Positions 46,101 to 59,341 of a stretch of DNA of 64,000 bases are shown here, piece by piece. Position 1 is the first letter of the stretch. Every line of letters begins with the position of its first letter. A program made the translations under genes and the position numbers. Below the pieces are notes generated by a model. It worked only from the letters and a program-made list of their open reading frames with translations. It had not been told where the DNA came from and made no database searches. Origin of the DNA: Hedera helix (lineage: Eukaryota; Streptophyta; Magnoliopsida; Apiales; Araliaceae); assembly GCA_947179155.2 (NCBI GenBank), contig OX359267.1:59132792-59196791 (forward strand), written 5' to 3'.

Positions 46101-49100
46101 ATTTGAATGAGCAATTATACCAGTTTAAAATTGGAAACCGGTAAGAACATATTCTTCTTCATCAATGCATAAAGGCATGCATTATACAATAGAGAACGTA
46201 AACAGATACAAAAATATCTACATATCCATTTCTCTATCTTCTATACTAAAGTGGATGAAAAGAATGTAAGCAAATTGTCAAATACAATCATCATCATTGC
46301 AGATATTTTGTCTTAATAAATAAAGTCCAATAATATCAAAGCATTATAAAACAATGGATTTCATATGGATTCATTTTCGTTTTAAAACCAATCATCATCA
46401 TTTACAGATGTTTCTTTGCATTTTATCCTTTAATTGTAATTTTTTTCTTGTCTTTCTACTTTTATGACCTCACATGGATTCATTTTCAGCCTACTCCAAC
46501 TAGTTTAGGATAAAAGGCGTTGTTTAGTTGAGTATAAACAAAGGAGTTGCATAATGCTGAATTTGTCCTATGTAATATTAGTTTGTTAGGTGCAATAGTA
46601 GAGCTACGGAAAATAACTCAATAGCACATCACCTGAAAGCTAAGCATTCACTTGTATATGTAATCAGAATAAATGACTCGTATATACAAATCGAAAGACC
46701 CTTCTGCAGCTCTAAGGTCATGGAAAGAAAAAATAAATCTTACTTGTGTTTTCTCGAAACCACCCTAAGGAGAAACACATATGGTTGAGGAAGAAATAAT
46801 AAACAATATTAGTAAAGCAAAAAGTTGCTGCCGACATTATAAATTAGAAAGACATATGAGTAGGAGTATTAAAGTTATATAGTTAGTTAAACGTCACTCC
46901 GCAGCAAAAAAAACTCACAATAGCTTCCTCCCAGCCATTACACTGTTCTTAACTCCCTTCAAGCATATACTGAAAAATAACTATGCAAGATGATGAAATA
47001 CAACCTGAAGGCATTTATTTTGATGGTAAAGGAGGGAGGGCATCATGTACCAGAACTAGTAATTTAATGGTAGAAGTGCAATTAGCATTCGGAAGGCTGA
47101 TAGCTCGATTTGACAATCTTTCAATTGTGCCAGCATATCTTGGCCGTTCTTGTTTACCTTTAGAAGGGCACGAAACAAACACTTGGGCTCTGTCGTGCAC
47201 CTGAAGTAGAAATTATTCAGAGAAGGTAAATTCTAATATACTTTTAAATTTATTTTGTTACTATTCTAGACATTATGTAACAATAAAAAATAAGAGACCC
47301 TAGATTTGATTGTTGAAATTTAAGATTTTTAAGAGAATCAATAATTTTCAATTATAGGGATCAAAATAATGCGTCTTGGTGGTATACTTCTGGAGATGTA
47401 GTCACAGAGTATGCAAGAAATTTTAGAAGTATAACACATTACTGCCACCCTCTACAACATCAATCATATCTCTGCAAACACGGTACAACAGCGGTGCAGA
47501 TAAGTTTGTATCCTGTGCTAGTAGTAATAGATCTATATACTATGTCCCAATTTACTTGCCACACTTTCCTTTTTGGGATGTCCCACAACCAAGCAAGCTA
47601 ACCTTTGTCTTATATGAATTATATCCATTTAACCTTTGATAATGACTAATTGATAGGAATGAATTTTATTATGTTTTTATCCCTTAATTCTTACTTTTTA
47701 CAATTTCTTTATGTCTAATTATACTTATTAACTATTCTAGATTGATTTTGTAGGAAAAAATGGAGAAATAAGCAAAATGGGAAAAAGTCAACAAAAGTCA
47801 ACTGAGGAATACTGACTATGCCCCGGTGCAGTGTTTGTGAAGGAAAATGGCGTCCCGACGAGGTTGGAATGAGAAGAATGTGCGGACGGCGAGTTCAGAA
47901 GATGCCCCGACGCGATGTTTAGTGTAAAAGACTGCACCCCGGCACGGTGAGTCGATTCCAGAGCAGTTAACGCATGCACCACGCGATTTTGAGCAACTTT
48001 GATTCAAATTAGGACTATATTTCTATAGTTGATTAAAATTTCCTTTGTCATCAAGTTTCTCATCAATTGTAGGAATAGAATTTTATAGATTAGTATAAAT
48101 AAACATTAAAACTTTGTAATTAATTAATTAATTCATATAGATTACTATTCAGAGCATGTCAGGCTAAATTCTTCAACTCAGTTCTAGGGGATTTTAAACT
48201 CAATTGTAGTTAATGGTTAAATCAATTCAATAATATTATTTATTCTTCCTTATATGAAATTATTCGTAATAATCTGTTTTAATTACTTATTTGACATTAA
48301 ATTTGATTGGTTTGATTAGAGCTCATTAGATTGATCAAATTATTATCAATTGCTAGATTTAGGAATTATATTACGTGTAATTGATATTGTTCCTAATCGA
48401 TGGTAGTGAATAGTGATAGATGATTGTGGTAAAGCTTTTATTTATTGCTATGGTTATCATGATGTAAGTTATATAGTTCGAGGTTATGAGATTGTTGCTT
48501 AGAATAATATAATTTCCTTGATATTAATGCTTCTATTATATTAAATTTAGAGAGCTTGTTCTAGGTTGTATAATGGTTAGAATCTAATGAAAAACTTGTT
48601 TTGTTAGATTGCAATTAAGAAAAATTTCGGGTAGCATAACATATTGTTTCCTAGGGTTATTAGTGTTATGGAAGATAGAAATATATTCTAATTGATTGAT
48701 TTATTAATTGTAAGGGTGAGATTGAACTGAAGAACTGAAATTTTTAATTCATTGGTTAAACTTATTAATTTATTATTGTTTATTTAGTTAATTATAATTA
48801 ATTGAATATCCCCTCTTTATTGTTTGCTTTTAATTATTACTAGAAACATTAGGATAAATAGAAAATAATAGTTCTCTCTGTAGGATCGATCATTGTTTGT
48901 CACTAAACTGAATTTTGTGTTCATAGAGTATAAGGTTTTAATTTTGGTAGCGCAACAACAGCTTCCCACTAATTTTGAGCCCCAGTATTGTTGCTGAGAG
49001 AAATTTTGAATCCTTCTAATTTTGTGGGGTCATCAAGAGAAATGTTAAGATGCAATATCAAGGCATCCAATTTTCTTAATCTTTGTGTAGAAAAATGTGG

Positions 49101-52100
49101 CAAGTAAATTTAAACAGAGAGTACATGCTTCACCAATATAATCTAATTTTCACATTGTTGGCTTATTACAACTTTCCTTTCCTGACTCCAAGTCATACAT
49201 TACTTTTGATTGCATATAACTGAAACCACAGTTCAACTGTATGAACACACTTCTTATTCAGCTAAATTTCAAGATCAAAAATTTTGATATAAAAAATCAG
49301 CATAGGATAAAATGGCATGGCCATAAAGATATTGGTTGATGGAAGGATACAGGGATTAAAACGAGTAAACGACTATACTTAACAAGCATAGAAAGAAGAA
49401 AAGAGCAGCTACGGGACAGAGTCTAAAGAGAATGTGACAAAGCAACCTCATGAGGGGAACCTTGACAACTGATGGGCATCATCAATGCTATGCTAATGAA
49501 GCGTCACAGTTTTACATACTCAAAATTTATATATACTAGTACATAGAACTTTGTCTTAAGGAAATAGTCTTGATTAGAGGTAAGATGCAACATATGCATC
49601 TATGACAGAAGACCAACCTTTGGTATGGATAGAGTACTTCCATTGCCTTTATAAACGTATTCAGATACATATAATACAAGCCCAAACATCTGAAGAACAA
49701 AAAATTATATATCATCAGCTACCACCGAGTGTTTAACAAAAATATAGACAATTTAATTATTCAAAAAAAGAAAAAGAAAAAAGAAGCATTAGTACGATAA
49801 TACCTCACCAAAGGCCTCCATTGAAATCGGATTATTGGATTCTACCATCCCTTCATGGTCAGTAGTGTCAACCATATCAAACAAAAATGCAGTTTTTTGC
49901 AAAAGAAAACGCCCATATCCTGTCTTTTCATTATTGGAAGGCAGTGGAGGGAGGGATTCTGCACTATTATATTGTTCAATCACTCTCCGAAGCGCTGAAA
50001 TTCAGCAGTACCATATTAGTAAAAGGATCAACTTCTGAGATATCTAATCAGATCTTGCACGCAAAAATGTAAACTATTATCCATATCAAATCTCAGAAAA
50101 TTGCAGAAAATGTATTAGGTGATACCTTACAGAAGTCCTGAATTCCATCCAAAATTTATGTAAATAGTAAATGTACCACAATTGATCCTTTTACTAAATA
50201 CATAGTGAAGTGATTCAACTAAAAAGATGTCATATTGCTCTAACAGTTAAATCAATATACCTTTGAAGAACCAACTTCAGTCTACTTTTTCGATAATTAA
50301 TAACTGTATTACCGCAACAAATTCTTGTGTTATTAATTACTACAGTAAAGTTTAACTATTAGGTATATGTACATTTATCAGAGGTATTTATTGGTACAAT
50401 TGTTTTTGTAAGCACATAAGTTGAAGTAGAAATATGCTAACCAATGAAAATAATTGTTTAAATCATGTTTTTCTTGTTCATTTGAGAAAGATACAAGGAA
50501 CTCAAAAAATAAACAACTGCAAGAAGCTGTAGCATCGCTGGTTTCAGAGGAGGATATTAGGAGCTCATTTTATGTATTGGTTCAGAACTAACATGTATAG
50601 AAAACATGCTTCAGTGCTCTTATTCTGTGTAAAAGTATATACATGAAAGAGTTAATAATTGGAAGTATGAGTAACATAGTAATTAATAATATATTTTCAT
50701 GCAGCTGTAGTTATGTAAAAATACACTCATCTGACATGGACCTCGGTTTATAAGAAGTTTAAACTTACTAATTCTCGTGAACTCATTAATATCATAAATG
50801 TTCTTCCAGACACTACAAGGCTAATGGGGTGAAAATTCTCAATCTGGGACATCTTGAAACTATACTTGAACATATGAGAAGGCCTTTAAGGATAGTCATA
50901 CTTACCAGATCGCCATTGTGAAATCTTAACTTATAAGAGATTGTAGTTTTATCCTTGCTCAAAATCTCAAACAAATGAATTCCACTCAGGAACAATGAAT
51001 AGTTCACTCAGCCACATTGGAAGTCTCTCAATATTGTAATCTTACTGGGAAGTAACCTTGGAATGCAGAGAAAATTTCTGGTCCAAGATAACAGGCTCTT
51101 CTCAGTCATCAGCACAGCCTCGTAGAAGCACCCAAAATTATGCCCAAAAAATGAAGCAAGCTATGCTATCACTCTATCTTACATGTAGAAAACTTGCTTA
51201 AAGATCCAGTATACTAAGTTGTACTAAAAAGTACGAGATCAACGAATATTAATTTCTAAAGCTTAGTGCCCCTACTAGTCCACACATAATGAAAAGCAGC
51301 AGATTATGCAGTCATGCATGTTATTCAGTTTAGGACGGTTGCAACATATTTATAATTTTATAAGGACCGTCATCTTTTATATCTTTATACACAAAAAAAA
51401 ACATTAGCATGAAAAAAACATGCACATACTAGAAAGATACATATATACCTTTGAACTTTGCATTGTCCACATCGCCAAACTCTCTAATGGGTGCATCCTG
51501 GAAAACAGTTGTCAGTTTGATGCATATGATGAACAAAGTAACCTTTACAGGTGACGTGAATTCCCAAAGCAGTTATAACAAAACACATCAATATCTTCCT
51601 CACATAATCGTAGGATGTAAGATCAGGCTTGTAGTCAGACTCCCCCACACCAGTGTTTGCACCATTATAAAATCCAAAGTTTGTTCCACCATGTGCCATC
51701 TAGAAAGCACAGCAGTGTTGTATATCATGCCACTAACGAGTAAATAATCACTTGCAAGAAGGAATTTTTTTAGCTTTTACATACATAAAGCACAGCAGAC
51801 CCATTCTTTTCCAAGATTTTTTCCAGAGCAGCTGCTGTAAAAGTAGCATCTGTTTGTGCAATATCCTCTCCCCAGTGTGTAAGCCAACCAGTATAAAACT
51901 CCCTAGAATTGTAAACATCATAAGCATCAACAAAATGTAAAGATGAACAAATTAACATTTATACAAATAATTGAATTTGAAATACTCACGCAGAAAGAGG
52001 GGGCGATTTCCCTGGTGCATTGAACTCCTTTTGTAACTCAAAAATAGGCCATGGTTCATCTCCAGTTGTGAAGTCAACAGCTAGAAAGAAATTATTGTGC

Positions 52101-55100
52101 AAGTTCAAAAACTGACTATTGACATTAACAAAAAGGGTTATCAGGGAACTCTCATCGCCTTGTGTTCCATACCGGGTACTATCAATCCAAATCGTGGTAC
52201 AAGAACTAAATACCTTGTGCATTATACCATAGGTAGCGTTCCTCGTACCCAATTTCGTTCCGCGTACCCAGTCAATAAGTGTTCCTAATAATAGTCTGTG
52301 CAATCATACCAACAGATGATGCATAAACTGCTCCGAGGCTATATTTTGTCGTATCACTTACATACACCCTTGCATTTGGGCTTATTAGCTTTACTAAAAT
52401 GTAATTAGGAAGTGCAACCCTAACTTAGTCAGGAAAGAATCATGCACGGTGTAAAAGGTGACCATGTAAAAGGCCTGCTTCAGTTTTTCCCTAGGACGTG
52501 AATTTAAAGGTCCAAACATACTACTGGTTGAATACACTATTACTACAAGCATCCTCACTCACAAAAAAAATTAAAACACATAATTTACTTAACTATTATT
52601 GAGAAATTGTACAAAACATGTCCTGTAGATCCAGAAATAATAGTTTCCTTTCGTACCTGAATAAACAGCATCACCAGGAATGGTTCCTTTTTCAAGAGTC
52701 TCCCTAGAACCTCCATCTGTAGTATACCTGCAAATTGTCAATAGCTGGTCAAGAAAATTAGAAAAGGAATACTAAGTTTTGAAAAACAATGCAGCTTGGA
52801 AGTCTGTTTGAACAACGTAAGTGCAGGAACAACCTCAACAATACAAAACCCTTAACAATATAAAGAATGCTTTACAGAAAATAAAGTTCACATGTATATG
52901 TGTGTGGATAGATCATTACTGGAAATCAGATCACCAAAATGTGTACTGTGACAAGATACCTAAAAGATATCTTCCTGACAGTGTGACCTACAGGCCTATG
53001 AATTGAAGTTTCCATTCTATGATACTCTGAGCAATAATTACAAAGATAGGATGACCCTAGGCCGGTGGAGGTAGCAGTGTGCATACAGTGGACCTGCCTA
53101 CTCATCAAGTGGCAAGCATTGCGAAAATCTATCATTCTCATAACTGCGCAAGGCAGTACCACCATGGCACCACAAACAACAAATTTGTCCAATGAGCATG
53201 CACTCGTTGATCTCTTATCCTAGCCGTCCCTCTAAGGATGCATGATGTCAATTGATAAAAGGACGTTTGTGGATACAAATGCCTTGATCTTGGACATTAA
53301 AGCAATGATGATGCATCAAGTTAGGATATGCCATCTCAACCTAAAAAGCAAAGATACAGATGTGGAGATATGTGGGTGTCTCACACACATGCGCACATAA
53401 ATATATCATCAGAGAATAATTATTAATTAAAGTTCTTCTCAAATTCTCATGCATAATTTTTAAATCAAGTCTTTCCTGATCTTAATTTTGTTTAATATGG
53501 CATTCTTAATTATATTTCTTTAACATTTAAAAAATGTCATCCCATAATAGTAAAAGTTAAATGGATACACTTTAAAAAGTGTCCAAGAAGTACTGCATAC
53601 ATGTTTTAAAAGAAATTTATTTTCAAAATCTTGAACACATTGAAAAATGTCAGATAAGGTATCCTAGAGTATCCAAGTATGTAGGTATCCACTATCTGAT
53701 ATGGATACGTCATGATTTTAGACTTAGTGTTTGGTAGCTGCAGCTGATGCAATAGCTAGGAAGGTCCTTAAGTAAGGTGAGTGACAACAATTCCGAAGCA
53801 TCAGAGTATTTTGTAATTATTAAGTCATAAGTAATGCCACCCAGTTGTGATGCCAAATCACATATCCTAATATCTTATACACTGAAGTTTAACAACTAAA
53901 CTTAACAACAATTATACAACATTGCCACAAAGATATATGAACATTTACAAAGCACATAAAGCAACTTACAAGATTAACTCTTCCCCAAGGTGCCCTCTGG
54001 CTAATGTTACCAGATGATGTAGGTATGCTTTATCATCTCCATATGAACCAAATTCATTTTCAATCTGTCATGGTAATCTTCACTTCATGAAATAAGTAGT
54101 GTTGAAAACTGAAAGCTAAAAAAGAAAGCGATCAAAATGATCAACTATACAAGTCAAGTCACAATAACTTTATTTAGCATGGATAATGGCTAAATTGGAT
54201 TCTCGTTCTATAATTATTACAGTACGATGTTTTTGCAGAGCATACAATTTACAGTACTTTAAATGCCTCAAAGTTTATCTTATGCCTATACAGAGCTGCT
54301 TGTTGAATCCAGGAAACTTTCAAGGAAAATGAAACAAGTAAATTAACACCGCCACTGCGCCACAATTCTACTGCATGTCCTGTTTCATAACAAGAGTGAC
54401 TTCTCCAAAAAGAAAAAAGTAACAGATAAAAGAAAGACAGAGATGCAAACAAGATAAAATCACCACTCAGATACAAGGCCCCAGTCCTACCACAGGTCTA
54501 CCCTTAGATAAACTATAAGGATGATGTACCATAAGCAAAAAAGTTTATACTTGGGGCTAACTGCTCATGCCTATCAATAACCTTACTCTGAAGATGCAGC
54601 AGTTCAATCCAGGAGAGGCAAAAAGTTTAAATCCTCACTGGCTAGTATATTCACACAAATTGAGTGCAGTGCTAAATCTGATCAGCATTTTACAAATTTC
54701 AAATTTGTATGACTTCTAGGTTTTTTTTACTAGTTGATTACTAAATAAATAGCAATACTAAAAATTGCTATAGAGATGGGAGATAGATCGACCTACCTGG
54801 ACCATTACTATAGGGCCTCCATTGTTATAAAGAAGCGGAGCCACTTTTGGTAGTAAGATACCCCACCATCTTTCAACCTGCACAGCGCATAATGAAAAAT
54901 AAGTAGTAAAATTTAGCCTTTGATAATGTCAAGTACAACAAAGTTGTTCAGACACTATTATTAGAGGGTTTCAAAAACCATCGAAGAAATTGTTGTTGTT
55001 TTTAGGCAAGGAAAACATAACTCGCCAAATTAGGGTTTACTGGTGAGGTAAGAATCAGTATTTACTTGAGATTACTGTAATCTTCGTGTGTTTTCACAAA

Positions 55101-57060
55101 TTTAAAAATGTGCTGAAAGCATAATACATGTTTTAGGCAAATAAGAACCTTTTATATACCATATGGCATTCAACATACCAAGTCAAGGAAAGCATGGTCT
55201 GATGATCTTAGTCTGACAGCTGGTTCTATGGCAAGTAACCAGGCAGGGAAACCACCCAAATCCCACTCTGCAACCAAAAAAGAGGTTTTAAATGGGTACA
55301 TATAAACACACATTTGCATATGCAGATAAATAGAAATATCTCAAAAGTTCTTTAGATCATGTGGTAACTCATCACATACTTAAAAGCAAAGTGTCCTTAA
55401 TGCTTGTTGAGGATGAATAGCAATATTTCAATATTTCAATTGATCAGGTGGCTCATCGCACAGATAGATATATATTATATATGTATATGTATGTATATAT
55501 CATTTGTTCACCTCAACTCAACGTCTTTTATTCCAAAGTAGTTGGGGAAGGCTGAAAATGAATCCTAAGCATGTGTGTGTGTGTATCATTTGTTGAAGCT
55601 ACAAAATAGTTTTGGAATTTTTTCCACATAAGTTTATTTCTATGTGGTAGATCTACACTCATGACCTGAAGATCGTGAATTGAAGATATATATTTCACTC
55701 ATTCAGAAGTAAATATGTAACACATAAAGGTCCAAAAATCTAGATAAACAAAAGATTGCAAAAAAGAAATTACAAGGAAAGTGCAACAAAGATTGCAAAA
55801 TATGGCCTCTGACAAACATGAATACTGATAAAAGAAATTGTGATTGAGACAGCTTTGCCTACAGTTTAGGATAAGTACTCAAAAACTAAAACCAGTTTTA
55901 AAAGTTCAGAAAAAAGGTCAAACTAATAGGTTCTGAAGTTCTAAAACCTGATACTTCTGACTAACCTCCACATATATAAGGCCCAGGTCGAAGCATTACC
56001 AAGAAATCCAGCTTTTGGCAGAGTTGTAGAAAGGCAACTATATCTGCAATACCCTCAAAAACAAGTTGGCCCTGTCTTGGTTCATGCAGATTCCAAGGAA
56101 CATAAGTTTGAATAGTATTCAAGCCCAATGCCTTTGCCCTCAAAAGTCTATCTTCCCAGTACTGAATCAGCAAAAGGTTTCACTTTGTTATAATAAATCT
56201 AGGCATCAAAATTGAATGAAAAATCAAATTCTAACGTGGTGACCAAATACTTAATAAAATTGTCAAACAAACTTATAATTGAACTGCATATCAAAATTTT
56301 GGAAGTTCATTAATAAAATTGTCCAACAAACTTATAATTGAACTACTTGTCAAACTTTTGCAAGTTCATTACAATTGATTACTCATTACTGGAGTTGGAA
56401 ACCAGAGACATCGGCTATTTCTGCGTAACGGAGGAAATTTCTTGTGAAATCTTTGAATTTCATTAATATTTATCAAATAACTGAACATTATGATTAAAAA
56501 AAAAATTCAGAAAATATCCTACTATAAAGTTATGATGCATCAACATAAAATAAGTAGTTAAATACTAGGGATATTCACAGGAAATCGTCAAAAAACTATA
56601 TTCAGTCAAATCTGCAGGCATAAAATAACCTGAGGAACAATGCGAAAATAATGCAAATCCCCTCCAATAATTCGAAACGGCTTGCCATCTTTCCAGAACA
56701 TGTCATCGGCAATCTCGAATTTTCGAGTGTGATCCTGATCATTACAAGTCACAGATCGTCAAATAGAATTATAGTAATTCTTCTGTGAGAATGTATCGAC
56801 TATAACGAGCATTAAAACCTTGAGCACTATTAAGAAAAATCGGCACCGTGCTAAAATAATATTTAAGAAATCAAGAAAAACATTGAAATCACAAACCAAA
56901 CACAGTATATTCCAAGAATTTAAAAGTGAAGTATGGAAAGATTCCTTACATAATCGGATTGGGAAGTAGGAGAGGATAGAGAATGGAAGATAGAGAAAAT
57001 AAAGAAGAAGAAGAAGAAGATTATAACGGTTGATTTACTATGGCTTTGCTTTTTCTCCAT
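42684..57060 (-). CDS. BGAL17: Beta-galactosidase 17 (GH35), 19 exons
   Basis: Exons in transcript order: 57060-56950, 56734-56630, 56161-55966, 55267-55179, 54877-54797, 54064-53970, 52727-52657, 52080-51990, 51902-51785, 51699-51604, 51497-51449, 49994-49804, 49689-49618, 47200-47051, 45901-45851, 44358-44190, 44034-43898, 43526-43461, 42788-42684. Every junction keeps frame: 680 aa. A signal-anchor/signal peptide (STVIIFFFFFFIFSIF) begins at residue 10. GH35 motifs: GGDLHYFRIVPQYWEDRL, GPYICGEWDLGGFPAWL, GGPIVMVQIENEFGSYG with acid/base Glu about 198, and AEFYTGWLTHWGE with nucleophile Glu about 281. The tail has the beta-sandwich NGFNIGRYWPSLGPQ and DFSCGS. It hydrolyses terminal beta-galactosyl residues, probably in the secretory pathway or apoplast. 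By memory it matches Arabidopsis BGAL17 (At1g72990) along its length. An in-frame start further up (57162) is possible but would bury the signal peptide. Confidence 0.94.
43156..43195. repeat. (AT)n microsatellite in BGAL17 intron 18
   Basis: An AT dinucleotide run immediately beside the fold-back MITE. Confidence 0.9.
43202..43433. mobile_element. Fold-back MITE, 232 bp, in BGAL17 intron 18
   Basis: Almost the whole element is an inverted repeat. The left arm starts GTTCAAGGACATACC and the right arm ends GGTATGCTCTTGAAC. The arms share GCATACCCCCTTTAG, GACGG..CCGG, ACGGTTTGGTCCGTCG and TAGGTTCGTCCGTCGCTA. The centre near 43310 reads TCGCTAAAG..TTTTTAGCGA. Transcribed in the intron it would form a long hairpin. 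Target duplication is unresolved because the left flank is (AT)n. Confidence 0.85.
43595..43852. mobile_element. Stowaway-like MITE in BGAL17 intron 17
   Basis: The termini CTCCCTGTTCCACAAAAAGA and the reverse complement of CTCCCTCCATTCCACAAAAAGA bound 258 bp. Subterminal AATTTGTAAAATCCTAAAATTCAA is also present in inverted form at the other end. No ORF. A TA target duplication is not evident at the present ends. Confidence 0.7.
45485..45686. repeat. Exact 100-bp tandem duplication in BGAL17 intron 15
   Basis: The block starting ACACTCCTGTTTTATTAAGG at 45485 recurs at 45585 without a difference, ending GCATGAGCATGAGCAC. Period is exactly 100 bp and total 202 bp. Lack of divergence indicates a very recent event or an assembly artefact. 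Confidence 0.95.
46474..46536 (-). repeat. SINE-like dispersed repeat, copy 1 (BGAL17 intron 14)
   Basis: Read on the minus strand it contains ACTCAACTAAACAACGCC, CCTAAACTAGTTGG and AGGCTGAAAATGAATCC. This matches the repeat at 55511-55575 read on the plus strand, so the two copies are in opposite orientation. Motifs of the CTCAACTAAG...CCAAACTAGTTGGGG type are widespread in plant genomes. Ends were not determined. Confidence 0.55.
47539..49127. mobile_element. 1.6-kb insertion bounded by Stowaway-like inverted repeats (BGAL17 intron 13)
   Basis: Left end TATGTCCCAATTTACTTGCCACACTTT and the reverse complement of the right end (TACTCTCTGTTTAAATTTACTTGCCACA) match over the CCCAATTTACTTGCCACA core, a Tc1/mariner (Stowaway) style terminus. 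The interior is non-coding. It includes a GC-richer patch (47815-47990) with CCCCGGYRCRGTG-like repeats and long AT-rich sequence. The interior may itself be a nested LTR-type insertion. Element identity is inferred. Confidence 0.5.
55511..55575 (+). repeat. SINE-like dispersed repeat, copy 2 (BGAL17 intron 3)
   Basis: Contains CCTCAACTCAACGTC, TTCCAAAGTAGTTGGGG and AGGCTGAAAATGAATCC, the same order as copy 1 at 46474-46536 on the opposite strand. A (GT)n run follows. Confidence 0.55.
56251..56369. repeat. 59-bp tandem duplication in BGAL17 intron 2
   Basis: Two head-to-tail copies start TTAATAAAATTGTC at 56251 and 56310 and share ACAAACTTATAATTGAACT and AAGTTCATTA. A handful of substitutions separate them, so this is older than the intron 15 duplication. 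Confidence 0.85.
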
Positions 57061-57200
57061 TATTGTGAATTCTTCTTCTTCTTCAACTCGCAGTCTGTCT
57101 GTCAGTCGGTTGGGATGTATTGCTCTAATCTTGCATATATATTCTTGTCCAAAATCGAGCAATTTATATTACAATCAAATATAACTCTTCCGTGTATTTA

Positions 57201-57241
<41 letters not shown>

Positions 57242-58054
57242 GTAAAATCTTACAATATCAACAAAAGGTTATAGTATTTCCTATTTATGCCACAATTATT
57301 ATTTCCACTAATTAAGCTAAAACGCCTGGTTTCGTTTGTTCCCCTTCTTCTTGAATTCAAGGGGATATTATTTTGAAATTTATTTTTACAATCTCCGGCC
57401 TGATTTGCATCTAACCAGCAGTAAGATAGACAAGTTTTACCATGGGCGAATAAACGAAAGAGAGGAAAATTAACCAGCAGTAAATTATCAAAGTTACCAA
57501 AAGACCAATTGCTTTGCTTTGGGTATAGTAACAAAATGGTCCATTTTAACTTTTGGTTCATGATGACTCATGTATGTCTAACGTAGAACAACATTATCAC
57601 TTCCCATTGAATAACTAGAATATAACCAACCCAATGACAAAATATTAGATGCTACTCTGCTCCTCCTTTTTCCTTCCAGCCTTTAAAACACATGTGAGAT
57701 GAGTCAAAAAGAAATTAAAAAAAAAAATGGAAACAAAGTTAAGAGATGATGCTAAACTAGTCATGTGCATTATAATTATTATATTCACACATAAACACAA
57801 CCAACATATACTAGTAGCCAAAGCATGTAAGACAAGGTGACCCTATATATCTATCTCCCTTTATTTATTTATTTATTCAATGTGTATGAATGACCTCTCA
57901 GCTTGAAGCTAGCTTCATTCTCTATTACTGGATATGGAGAATATGTATTATAATCATGAATCTTGTTAATTTGGAGATCTAATAATTCTTCAATGGTGAG
58001 GATGTTAAAATAAAAGTATTTTTTTCTAATGGTGATATTTGGGATGCTGCTTGT
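57061..58054. other. BGAL17 upstream region
   Basis: Promoter and 5' UTR of the minus-strand BGAL17 gene, with an (ATT)n microsatellite at 57207-57239. No other gene is supported; ORFs at 57040-57315 and 57250-57561 are low-complexity. Confidence 0.5.
57207..57239. repeat. (ATT)n microsatellite upstream of BGAL17
   Basis: About eleven ATT units about 150 bp upstream of the BGAL17 start codon, a possible length-variable site in its leader or promoter. Confidence 0.9.
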
Positions 58055-58240
58055 AAACCAACCTTCTGCTAGTTTAACATGGAAAAAGATGATTTTATCT
58101 GCAGGGATATTATGCTAAACCATATCATTTGGATAACAGGAAATGGGTCTAGTATTTCATTTTGGTTTGATAAATGGTGTTTTGGATTCTCTCAACGAGA
58201 GCTAGATTTGTATTGGACCTCTGAGACCTTTAGAGTTTGA
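58055..58240 (+). pseudogene. Fragment of a LINE (L1-type) ORF2 C-terminal region
   Basis: Conceptual translation in one frame gives SLTWKKMILSAG, then after a frame change HIIWITGNGSSISFWFDKW. This resembles the W-x-I-G-N-G-x-x-I-x-F-W-x-D-x-W motif after the reverse transcriptase of plant LINEs. A stop and a frameshift interrupt it, and no flanking RT domain was seen. It is a short dead remnant. Confidence 0.55.
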
Positions 58241-59341
58241 ATATACGAAGGTGGATTCCATTTTAGACTTGCAGAATCCATCCCAACCATAAAACATCAA
58301 ACCTACAACAAACCAGCAAAGTACGGGACCAGTAACTCATACATAATTCCCAACAAAAAGAGACCAAAGATGGATAATAAGATCATGATAATTAAGTCCC
58401 GTGACATATGATGCATCACCTCCATTCATAAAAAGTTCAAAAAGGGAAATTTCTCACGACTATCTCCTTGACTGAATATAATAGCAGTAAATTATCAAAG
58501 TTGACTGTAAATTTCTACACTACCCAAAAAGAAAAATGTTACTACTCCATCAGGAAAAATTTACAAAATGCTTATTAATGTAAATGTTAGTACTCCATTA
58601 TTCTTCTTATCGTCACACTCTCACTGAGAATAATAACATAAGTTATTCAATTATTTTTTTAAAAAAAATTTGGTGTAAAATAACAGTTGAATAGATTCCA
58701 CACATAATGGGATTAAAAATGAATATAATTATTTTAAATAAATGGAAAACAGATATAGAAACATCAAACAGCAACGTCATTAGACAACATCTACTATATT
58801 AGCAAATCAGCAATTGGGAAAAAAAAGAGAGAGAAAAGAAGACCCATTTTTGGGGGGCTAATGACAAAAGTGTACCCAAATTGGCACAAATTCCATTCTT
58901 TAACCCACAATTCCAGAAACCAAAGAATATTTCAACAAATGTAATGAATTATACACCCTTTTTCTTTTTCAGTATAGTAATGAATTAATGGTAAATCACT
59001 TTCCTAAAATCTATATAAACTAACTTATTCTCAACATTATACACACTTGGAGTCTACAAAAGTCGACGAATTAACATTCGTATGATTATGATACGTACTT
59101 ATGTGAGGCACTATGAGTAAATTTGAAAACTTTTTTATAAAATACTATCTTCCTTTAACTTAATTATTTTAAATTATGTTAAAAATGTACTCGACTCAAT
59201 CCTATGACAGAGGGTTAAGTGGAGGCCGGGAGTATACCAAAAGATTAATTAACACCTAATAAAAAAATACAGATCGATCATTCATCAGTAGTAGTGTTGA
59301 TGCAGTTAGGCTGCGGAGCAGGTATATTGAGAATGTGTGAC
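58241..59341. other. Intergenic region
   Basis: AT-rich with no gene, RNA or clear repeat that I can support. Confidence 0.5.

Noticed and set aside
47788..48007. Two overlapping minus-strand ORFs near 47.9 kb
   Set aside because: Located in the GC-rich patch of a transposon-like insert in a BGAL17 intron; no resemblance to any family.
57250..57561. 103-aa minus-strand ORF upstream of BGAL17
   Set aside because: Low complexity, overlaps a microsatellite and has no supporting exon structure.
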